The notes beneath the pieces are model-generated. The model searched no databases. It was not told the DNA's origin and worked only from the letters and a program-made list of their open reading frames with translations. Positions 45,601 through 57,600 of a DNA stretch of 64,000 nt are shown piece by piece. This stretch comes from Ascidia mentula. Lineage: Eukaryota > Chordata > Ascidiacea > Phlebobranchia > Ascidiidae. Within the stretch, counting starts at the first letter, position 1; the number at the start of each line of letters is the position of its first letter. The stretch covers positions 16,990,501 to 17,054,500 of the forward strand of contig OX387200.1 in assembly GCA_947561715.1 (NCBI GenBank). The letters run 5' to 3'. The translations under genes were made by a program, and so were the position numbers.

Positions 45601-48600
45601 GAAATTAGGGTATCAGGAAAGGGGTTTTACCTGGACAGCTCCGATTGTAGGTTATTTCTCCGAATCAATTTGCACGGCGACAATTTTTTACGGTGGAGTT
45701 TGCTTAACACTGCAAATAAACGTATTATTAGTTTAATAAACTATTTCGCCGATAACTTTCTCAGACCGTGTTGTTTGTCACTGGCGTGGTCATATGGTCC
45801 CTCCCAAAGTTAAAATAGTTGGAACCTTGCGTTTTTTATGTGACTTAGGTTTCTTGAAATAATTGGCACTATTCGTTTTTCTGCTTTGTCAGGCACTGCT
45901 CGGTATACCAAACGTTTGACTCGCCCGAACCTCTTAACTACTCGACCCCAACCTACATTTTGGACTGGCTATGTCACCGAAGAGATTGCAGCACGAAAGT
46001 GTTAGTGCAAAAAACTTTGAACATGTGCGATTTCAGTGCACAAAAAACGAAGCACGAACTAATATTTTGCAAATGTCGGCACTTGTTTGATTTGGCCTTA
46101 AAGAGACCTTTTTAAACAGTCTCACGTGGAAGTCGGTTGGTAATCGGATTATGTGAAGGCGCGGATTAGCTTTAGAAGCGAAACTGTGTCGCCTAAACGT
46201 GGTCAGACTAAAACAAAACGGCTTTCGACTGTGTTGAATCACCGGCTCCAAATTGAGTCACGTACCGTCAATGAATTGTTGTTCATCCATGTCGGGCGGC
46301 TGAACTGTCACTCGAAACATGGACCTTTCATACTGCGGAACTGTGAGTGACGAACTGGCCTGCGACACGTCCGTGCCATCACCTGTTACGCAAAAGGTGT
46401 CACAGGCGGTCTGAAAAACAAATATTATGATGTTAAAAAAAAATTTTTAGTGTTCGGTCTGATCACAATATGCTCTATGTTATCTGATCATTACGCAAAT
46501 AATTCTCAATTCATTAGATTCACAGGCTTCGCAGCCAAGGCATTGCAGCCAAGCAGGATCAGCCACTTTTCCGGACAAGTTGGAGCGACATCTGAAAAAT
46601 CAAGCTCCCGGTGAGGTTTGAACTCAAGACCCTGGGCTAACCAAGCCAAAAACCCTACGAACTGAGCCACAGGAGCTCAGTGGTTTCACGGGGTATATTG
46701 TGGCAAGGTACACCTGTGCGCAAGCGCATAACTTGTCAGGCTACCTTTACATACGTAGGGGATCTCCACCACCGTGATCAGACAACGCTGCTTTCGCATA
46801 GCAAGGCATCGCCCCACTGCGCAGGATGAGAATACGAGAACTGAGATCGCCAAAAATATAAAGGGCCTGCGCAGTGGGGCGATCCTGTTCTTATTCTTAA
46901 TTATTACGCAAGTTGTTTCTGCTGTGCAGTTTAAATGGAATTGATGGAAAAAGGAACATCAATAAAAGACAATGTTTTTTACCGAAAACAGACAACTTTC
47001 GCTGCTGCACGCAAACACATTCTTACAACAGTACATATCTCACCTTGTAAACTTCCGTTGCCCAGGTTTGAAAACTCTCTTCCTGTCCACATAGTTCGTC
47101 TCCTTCTCCAATCTCCAGCAATCTCTCACCTTCCATTTCACCAAACAAACTGTCAATTGCGTGGGCAAAGGCGCAAAAGTTGGGATAGGCGCGCGAACCC
47201 AACCCGAACACCGAGAACCTGCCATCAGAAAATGTTTTTATTCTTTGGGAAGCTTGTTATAAACCGATGGCCACAAAACGGTTTGTTGTTTGGTGCAAGA
47301 TGTTGCAAACTGCAAACTATGCGAAGCTGTGATTATAAAATATTTATTAGTTTTAATTATAATTTTGTAGCAATAAAGAATTACGTCCATATTGATGTAA
47401 ATTCATATGTCACGTGAATATGTTAAGATCTCAACAACAGGTAATTAAATTTGAGTATTTAAAAAATCTACACAGTTTTACATTTAAATTGAATGATTAT
47501 TATAAAATGGTTGAATTTGATTTTGCAAATTAATTGTTCATCCAGTTTATAAATGATGCATTTTTATGATTTCAATTAACCGCAATACGACATCCTCAAG
47601 TGTTCATTATTTTCATTCAACAGTATTTTTTGCCAAGTGACGTTCCTTTGTAATATATATCTCTTACTTGACGTTGGCAAGCGGGCCCTGGCTATCAGTG
47701 CCGAAACTATCTCTGCTGGTAAGCTTAGACCGCTTGGCTGAGGAGCGGCGATCGGTTGGGGTGCACGTCGGCACGCTTTTGAACCGCTTCCAATTCGTTA
47801 TTCTTGAAAAATAAAAGAGAAAAACATTTGCACGTATGCGTATTACGTGATAGGACGTGACATCCATGTAGTATTTAGTGGAGGGTGCCTTGTGTCTTAT
47901 TTGCCTTGTGTTTGTGAAATTGTTTTTGCAGCTTTTTTTCATGCACAAAATCAACACTGCAAGCGTGAGAAATTACGTCAATTCATAAAGATGCTCAAAC
48001 TGTGAACTTACTTCACTCCCAGGTCCGTGCTCTTGTGCGTCTGGTTCATTTTCTGCAGCGACTCGGCAAACGTCTATTTCATAGTTTGATATTGTAACAC
48101 ATACTGATCACAATACAACATTACTAAATGTTACTAATTGGGGGACAATCAGTTGTAAAATTAAGCTGTAACGGTCGGTACGTAGTTCCAGTAAACGCAT
48201 TGTTGCCGACAAGCAGACAAGAAGCCAATGTTTGGCAAGAATTCGATGCCTAAATTTTGAATTTATTCATTATTTGAGTAAATTACATCTATAGTTTGCG
48301 AAAACACATTGGTTTATTTTACCGCATTAATTCAATTGCTTCGGTAAGAATTTGTTTTTACTTCCACCACTGGCGCCATCACTTAAAATCGAAAGTGGTG
48401 GCAACAACCAAACAGCAAAAAAAAACCTTACACAGTTGCATGCGAGGAAAAAAAATGGTCTGCGCTGGTGTCCAACAAAACAAGCACTTCTGTTCCCATA
48501 TCAATCATTATCAATAGTTTCGAAACCCGTGGGCGCCACTTAAAAAGCCTCTTGTGTGTTTTGGTGACGTGTAGTTTCGAAAAGCTACGTTGGGGATTTT

Positions 48601-51600
48601 GAAAGGTTGTTTGGATCACGAATAATGGTACTTCCCAGAGTTTTGCGGTAGTGCACAAGAGGAAAAAACACTTGTCTACCAGTATGTAACTTACAGCTGT
48701 CCCACGGTCGTTATATCTACATTTGTTTAGTCATCTGGCTTGGCTTTGACTGCAAACAGACCCACAGTCTTATTTGTCCTGCCTAAAAGTTCATAGTTTT
48801 TCGTAGATATGGCCTTTGAAACAGGTTTGGCAAATTACACAACTGCAAATTTCTAATTCGTAAGTTGCCTAAAGGTTCATTTCATGTTACTTCTGACAAA
48901 TCAATGTCGGTTAAAAGTGATGTGCGTACCTCGGCATTTCCTGGCGGATCCCCGTTACCAAAAGTACTCGTTACCACGAGAACGAGGGTTTCGTATTCCA
49001 TTTTCCACATTTCGAACTCATCCATGGCATAAACCTGCACGATAAACGTGACAACTTATTACACCTAAAACCGTTATAAGACGGATACACAAGGAAAGTT
49101 TCTTGAAAAAGGTTTTGCTCAGGAAAGTATTCTCATTAGTTTGTTTATAATCTTAATGTCTTTCGCACCTAGGTGTCTAGTTATGTAATACAAAACCGTT
49201 CGCATAAATATCGTGGATAAGGCCAAGTCTAAGTATTTTTGAGTTTATAAAACTTACGACACACCCATACCTTAGCGTCAAAGGCGTGATTAAAGATTTC
49301 TTGAAGAGTCTTGGCGTAGTCGTACGACTTCCCCGTCTCGGTTCCGTACAAAATAGTGGCTTTAATGCGACTCGCCATCGCTTTTGTCATCATTGTTGAA
49401 GTCAACAGCACTGACCTGTGAAACGTCGCGCCAAATAACAGTAACGTAATATTGCCACGAATGAAAAGGTTTGTCACTGCTTGAACCTCCTGAACGAACG
49501 CGTGAAGAGAGGGCTAAGCTTTAGCTAAGCCTTTCACGTATTACCCACGTTTAGGTTCTGACGTCAAACGCAAAAGAACAGCTTTGCAAAGAAACTTGGA
49601 AACGAGTGTATGGTAATGGGACAGCAATTTCCAATTGTTGTAATCGTTTAAATCAATTTGTTTAAGGGCCTCAATGTTTTAAGAAATAAGCAATGACATC
49701 AGGTGTAATATTCTTTACATATTTTTATGTGCGTTTACTCTACCAAGCCGAAACTAAAAAACTGAACAAAAAATGGAAAATGGCTCGTAAACTCTACGAG
49801 CGGTTGTGGTCAACAGACCTATAGTTTTTTCAAATAGTTACTGCGTTTATTCCAAGACCAGTTATAAGTCAGTGCAGGGGTAAGTAAAAACACTTTGCAA
49901 ACAATGCAAGTCTACGCAGGAGACAGACAGTACCCAAAATAACTAGCCAGGATAACAGTTCAAGAGCAGACTGCGTGGTTTCTGGATGATTAACCAACTG
50001 GAAATACGATAGGCCTGTGGGGAACAAAAGTGACTAGAAATTTAGAAAAGCAAAACGTTCTGTCGAGAATTGGTGAATGCAGAAGACCACTAAAATTTAC
50101 GCCATTATTGAAAGTTAAAGTAATGGAAACCCTGCAAACAATCAGTTTTGTGTATTCGTATAGGATTGGGTCACATTTGTCACATGATGGCCATTATTTT
50201 TTCAGTTGTATTGCATGCACCACGTGCATTTAATCAATAAAAGAGTTGAAAAACACAAGACTTACTTTGCTAGTTCCCTAAAGTTAATCTTTTTCTTGGT
50301 CTTGCCAAACTGCGCGTTGTTCTTCCATTTGTAATACTTCCACGGGTCCGGCTACAGATACAAAATGTTTGTAACTTCGCCCATGTATCGAAAATGTATC
50401 GCCCATGCGGCGTTATACCCCATGTATGTAAAGCATGGTTTAGTCTTGCTAACCTGATAAAGGCAAGCGGGGTTCAACATGTAGTTGATGATCTCCTGGT
50501 GAAATATGGGCGTCGCGCTGCCAGAAATCGGAGGAACCAGCCACACCCAGTCTCCAGGGCAACCTCCACGTAGACGCAATTCATTGGAGTAATGTTTCAT
50601 GAAGGATTCCGTTGCGGTGTGGTGGTCCATGATTGTCACGTTGTCCGACTTCAAAACACCATAGGTTCAATGATATTGTGACCAAGTAAAGGTGGCCAGT
50701 TAGTGGTAAAATGTTGGTCTCGTGAATGTTGTCTGTTTTACATTATAGCGAGTAATAACGATATATTTTATACAACAGTAGTTCTCTATAGAGGCGTCTG
50801 CATAGAATGCATTTAAGAGATGTGAAACCCGTGAGATAATTCCGAAATGACTAAAACTTATATTTTTACACTAAGTCACCAATTGTATTTGGGCAAACAA
50901 AATAATAATTAATGACTTTATCTGTTTTTGTACCAGCGTGTTGTGACAACAAGAGCGTTCGAAGTCCGTATAAGGCCCTTCAGCCAAAACATGTAACGTC
51001 CCTGAATTACAAGAAGATTTGCTAGTTACAAGCGTTCGTATATTGCGAGGGACTGAGTGTGCACCACGATAGTATATCAACGTATGACAGAGTTAACCAT
51101 CGGTAAATCTAAAACACACGCCATTTTACAGGAAGGCTGTTAGAAGTTCGGTAACAGAAGGCAGCGAAATTTTCACCTGAAAACTGTGCAAAACAGCAAT
51201 GTTCATGTCAAGAAGGGCCGTGTCTTTCCACAGCGACGAAGACTTTCGAATGTCCAATCCCATTTTCTTGGCCACTTCCTATAAGAAAATAACAGTTTAG
51301 TCTAAAACATCACTGAAACATGAAATATATCACATGAAACATTTTGAGTTACAGGTATACATAACTGCACTGCACACTGAACCAGCGCATTGAACGTACA
51401 GTGAGCATAGTGATGCGTAGTATGGAACAAATTTGCGTCAAACATATCACGAGGAATGCAGACATACCGGCAGAACGTTGTAGCGCTGTAGGTCACAAAG
51501 GTCGCGTGCTATTTCTGTTCCCATGAACCAGCCGTTAAACGGGACGCCGGGAAACATCACGCCCCCGATGTCAATTGCAATATTGGAAACTGCCGGGACT

Positions 51601-54600
51601 GCGTACCACTTGAAACCCATATCCTTGAACCATTCGTACCTACAAGAAAAGCACTGTTATAGTGGTGCTGTGGAATTGCATGTTTGTGCATGCTAAAAAA
51701 TGGATATGTGTAAAGTTGTACAGGCGTTGGAACAAGTTTGTTCGTTAGGCTGAAACGTATAGAGAATTAGTTTGCTCTGGTCCTGTCAACGTAATGAGAT
51801 TATGAGTACGTACTTGGCATTTGTTGATTGAATAGACTAAAGTTGATGCGGAACCGCGTAACGTTCCTTACAACATCGCGTTACAGCACTCATGATCGAC
51901 GTAAAATTGACAAAAAATATTATGTACCGCTGTTTCTGCGTTAAATAAACCTTAACTAGAGGTCGGCGGGTTCAAAAAATTTTCTCATTTAATGATACTG
52001 TTGCTTCAAATCGGCAAAACAGAACTTCTTTTTGTTTGGAGGAGTAGTGTAAAACTAAAATGTGATGCTGGATCAAAATTGATGTTATTTTTCGGGACGG
52101 AGGGCCGATGACATTGGTCACTTTATTTTATAGGTGAATAACACAGTTGGCGTATTTAATTGAACTATATTTTCAATGAGAGAGTTGGTTTGACACATTT
52201 TTGCATTTGCTTTTAACAGTTTTGAAACTGCGATAAAACCGTTTCGGTGAATAATCTGTCACATGATTGCATCATGACACACACATTTAATGTCAATATT
52301 ACTCATCGGATTGCCAGTTTTAATTTCGTGAACTTTCTACAGCCCGCGGGAGCTGTGGCACCCAACCTCTTTTTGGCGCATGGCTCCCTGGAGGAATATT
52401 TTGACTGCCCGTTTTCTTGAAACACTGCTGGCAGGCACCGGTACTGTACATATTGCTTTATGCCAAAGGCCGGTAACAAACGGTCTGCCCAAGCCCACAG
52501 CGTCTTGACAAATTGCAGTGAACATTATGAACAGCGAATAGAATGATTTTGTCAGTGAAAAAAAGCCCCGCCCGCTGATTCTTAGCCAAGTTTGTCTTTG
52601 GCGCATGATTGGGGAAAGGTTGCCGACATCTGCTTCATACAAACACCGTGTGCCAAAAAGCATAGACACCAAAGAGAAACACCCACCTTGGGTGGCGCAG
52701 TTGGACTTCAAGGACGAGGTCTGCTGAAAGCTCGTACATATCTGGGTCTTCTCCATTCGCTTGAAGCAGCAAGGGCAGCAAGTCGAAACGACCTCCTTTT
52801 CCCTTCCAACCCAACCTTTCGCAAATCTAATAAAGGCAGAGAAAAACGTTCACACGCAGTAATTTCAGAAGTTTTTCGCTGGCTTGTTACCCAACAACAT
52901 CGTGATATTTTACTACCGTTGAACTTATAGTCCGTTATCTTGGTTGAAAACCACTGCCGTATCAAATTTCAGGAGTTTATTAGAAGAGAAACAATGTTGA
53001 CAGAACACCTGCGTGAATTCCACATTGGCTGGATCTCCTACAACACTGCCGTCGGCTTGTCGATATCCGGCATAACGTATGAGCTGGTTGTTCCACACAC
53101 GAAACTCAGTGCTCAAGTCCACACGAGGCGGAAAGAACGTTACACACGACCTGAAACAAACAACAACCTGTTTATACTTATGGTACAACACGCATGTATA
53201 GGACGTTAAGTACTAAACATTTGAAGAACGTTTGTCGCCTATGTTAAACATGATATTGGCCTTACGTATTAGGATGTGAAAAGCCAACACCGCAAACGCT
53301 ATGTTTCTTACCTATTGACATTATGTTTTTCAAATATATTAATTGATATACCGAACTCATCTCCAGGTCATAAAACTATACAGCAAGGGGAACATCCGTA
53401 TATGTAGGTTAAGCGTTTTGTTGACTCAAGTTGACTCAAGCCCGCACAGGAGAATGTCACTTGCCTGATATTTCCTTTGTTCGTGGCGAACTTTAGGTGA
53501 GTGCATATTGCCTCGAACATCTCTATTGTAGAAGTAATATGACGGTAGTCGAACACCTGATGCAAAGTAAAAGGTAACAGGGTTTTGCACCATAATCTCA
53601 GTTGACGAAGAACATGCATCAGTTGACGATAAAAAACGTTTTGGATAGTTACTATCTTCAAAAAAGCGATAGTGAAAATATAAAACCTGTAATTTGTTCC
53701 ATTGAATGCGGCCTACGCACCGTGGTGCATTCCTCCAGGCCGTTTTGGCTCCAAAAATGAGCTCATTTGGCGTAAGTTTGTACGTTCCTGTTTGGTCGAT
53801 GGAATCAAGCACTTCGGCCAAGCGAGTTTTGTGGGCCTCCGACTTGTCTCTGCAAAAAAGGCACTCATTTAAGTCAGGGACGGATCCAGAAATATTCTCT
53901 GACGAAGGGCGTGTTCCAAAACTTATATTGTGACGCAATAAGGCATTTTAGACGTATTTAGTTTCATCAACACTTTTTTATGACTTATATGAGGCGTTTT
54001 TACCTATTCAATTTTACGACCATAGAACAATGTTAACCCGATGGCAATAAAACCAGCCACCACCCATCATGTTATTGTTTTGCTCACGTATTCACCTTTT
54101 CATTGATTCAAAGTACTGTTCGATGAACGACTCTGCCAAACTCTTTATCTCATCCCGTGTCCTCTTTTGCTTCGTAGGGTCAAACATCATGTGACTGGGC
54201 GTCATGACGCTCCCCTTGCATTGGTTCGCCGCGCAAGTATTCACCTTTGTCAAAAAGACAAAATGTCCCAATCGTCATTGTGTATGCACCGCAATGTAGA
54301 ATGTGCCAATGGTCAAGAGAGCAAAAAACGTATTATTGGTTCTTAGAAGTTAACTAGCTGCAGATAGTACAATAAAATGCGACACGAAGCGAATCACTCA
54401 ACTGGTTACATACCGGACATGCTTTTGCGAAAAGGGTGTCGCGTTGCACTTGATCAGTTTCCCAGTTTCGCACAAGCGCGAATTTGGTTGAGGTTGACTC
54501 TGCAACGGGGCATCTGCAATACAAAACGGCGCATTTTGTTGTTTCACTTAAATGCCAAGTTTAATTTGTAACTATAGTTACGGACTACATAACTATTACC

Positions 54601-57600
54601 TCACATAAGTTACGAGAGATTACTTGGATTAACACTGTTTGTCAAACAAAACAGTATTAAAAGCCAGAGGCTTTCACGTTGTATGTTTAGGATATAACAT
54701 ACCGTTGGCACAATTGCGTGGAATTTAATTCTCATTATTTAACTAAACCAAGAGAAATCCACATTTATCCAATAGTGTTACCTATATTCCATTTTTAAAT
54801 ACCTTCTGAGATATATTTTCAAACTTAATCACCACAAAAAGCTTAAGCTTACCCGTTTGCCTTTCCGGTCATCTTCTGATCTTCCGGCATTGTTGTCTCA
54901 ATTGCATTCACTTTGCCATTGACAAGTGAGCTTTGTTGATTTGCTGCTCTGCTTTTCAAAACAGCTTCTCCTTTTTTCTTTGGGGTTTCGTCGTTGCGTT
55001 TAATGACAACGTCCTCTCTGCTGCAACCCAGCGGCGGCTGTCGTTCACTTATTGCAGCTTTGAAATATTAGAATTGTAAACTTTGGAGAAGTAAAAAGGC
55101 TGTTTGTAACATAAATATCTGTTCTTTTAGAATAAATTAAAAACAAATGATCAATTCCTACAATATTTATTGCTGCTTCTTAACTGACACAAGAATGACC
55201 AAAGGTTTAAAACACATCTGTGTTCAGGAAATTTATCTTTCGTAATATCCGCTCCAGTTTCTTTGCCGACTAGATTACACTAAATTGTGCGCAAGAGACG
55301 TTTTCTGATTTATCACACCTTGCATGTGCATCCTCAACTCTTTTTTTATATGCTTGTTTATCACTGTGATCACACATTCTCACGTAGTTCAGTCTATAAA
55401 TGGCTCGCTGCACACGGTACCCTGCCAACATTGCGAGGTACCATCCAATAAGTATGTACGACCGGTAAACAATGTTTAGTCGCTTAAACCGAAGTTAATG
55501 ATTACTTCAGACTGTGATTATCCAGCTGCTAATTTCTACACGATAATTGGAAAGGTTAACTTTACCGAAAACAAACGCGGTGTTGCAGAGATGGCAGGAT
55601 TAGAATAATAAATTGCAATATGCCTGGCAGCAACACGATTTTCAGGATTAGACTATTTCAACTTACCAACCTGCTTTGTGGTGTCTTACAGTGCTTAGAG
55701 CAACTAAACCTTAACATACGTAACCGTTCAGAAGTCACAACAAAAGAAACTAATCTGTACTATTTGTAAACAAACTGAGTAACTGCAGCAAAATAACAAA
55801 TAGAAGTATCAACGATTTCGGGCACATTAACTGTGGGCATCCTTCGTGAAAACAAATATGACCGCATCGCATTCCGGTACTGCGACACTTGTGCGCGGTT
55901 TAAATGAATTGACCCGCACTCAAACATTCCGCATACCTGCCGTCCGTTGCCCAGCAACAGGACTGGACGTTTTCTCAGTGACCCTCACTGTTCGGGGCTT
56001 AGCGTTGTGACAAAAAGTGGTTTGGAGGCGTGTTGTGTAGCCATCGGGACCCTGAAGCAGCAGCACAGCCTTACTTCCTACAGGAACACCTGCACAAATG
56101 AACAAAACACTACTGATGTCACAAATGCTTTTACAGCACTTTACTGCACGTTATGCGATATTTTTCACAGGCCAGCTGGCACGTTTCCGGCCTAATAAGT
56201 TTGATGGAAGCCGCCGCAGAAGCGTGACACGATAAAGTTGTTTTTCATGCGTTGTGCTGACGTTTGTCAACAGCAAAAAATGCACGCAAATGTCAGTGTT
56301 TTTAGTTCGTCACCAGTAAACATTTCCAAGGTTTCATGAACAAATGCCCTCAAAGATATTAACAATTAAAATACAGATAAATTAAGAAGTCAAATGCAAA
56401 TGTTTAAAACGCGAAGATGAGTAACGACAGCTAAATGTTTGTTTTCATTTTCCGGTTATGGACCTCCTGATAAAATCCACTGAACTTTGAATTCTGATGG
56501 GTTAATTTTATTTTTCGTGTCTGCCGTTATAATTTTTTGGTTCGCTGCCACAAGCGAACGTGGCAGCTCTCCGGTTATTGCGTCAAAAAACGAAAGGTGA
56601 CTTTTCAGTTTTGATTGTAAAATGATAAAATAACGCATTCATGTTGGCTATATCTATTTCAGTCCTATTGGTTGGCAATTACTAATGCGGTCGGTTAAAT
56701 TTAATAATATCAAAAAACTGCAAAGCTATTGCTGACATATAAGATTGCCTTTCAATACACTTCACATGCATGTAAGTTCGATGCGCACAAAAACAACCTA
56801 ACAAATTGTTAAGACAAACAAATTAGTCAGATAACTGCTCTGAAAATCATTTGCAAACGTTTCGATTGTATTTACAATCATTGTCAATGCAAATGAATTT
56901 CAGAGCAGTTATGTGGGCTATCTTGTTTGTCTAAACGATTTACAAAGCCGCTTTACAAAAATCTGATTTACTCTTTCAGACAACCTCACAGCCCTCTTGC
57001 AATTTTACACGAAAATTTGTCTTCCGGCGATGTGTTGTCTACATCGCCTTAAATCCAATGATTTGCTTCACTGATTCACGAAGAGATAACGATGAGGATA
57101 GACGTCAAAACATGACGCTCCAGTTTCAATGACAGGCATCGGTGAGAAAATAATATCTGCCTTATAGCGTTGCTGAGTAAGTGTAAAAAGCGGCAGCCGA
57201 AACCAAGATGAAAAAGTTTGAAGGGTTGCATGTGGTAAATGAGAGAGTTTAAAGAGCGTATAAGGCACCCGTGACTTGAATGTGGTAAATAATAACAGGG
57301 AGGTATTTCGTTCCTGATAAGGTTGTAATCAATTGCCCTCGATAATGTAATTAATCGAATACCCTCTTTAAGTTAACAAAAAAACTTGCTGGAAGAAACA
57401 CAAATATATAAAACTAACCCCCTTAGCAGTTTCCTATAGTTAACAATTAACAGTGATTTAGTGACACTGTAAATAGTGATCGGGCAAAGAGATTTTATAA
57501 CGGGACTGAATATCTCAAGAAATGGGCACACAGGCTAAAGGTATGTAGATTCGGTTTTGATGACGCCTAATAAATTGCTTATTTTGCTAAATAGTAAAAA

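Noticed and set aside
56068-56089. Alternative acceptor for NOS exon 3 (CCTGTAG) shortening the PDZ by four residues
   Set aside because: The upstream acceptor (TGTGCAG) gives a gap-free alignment with the nNOS PDZ; the other remains possible as a minor variant.
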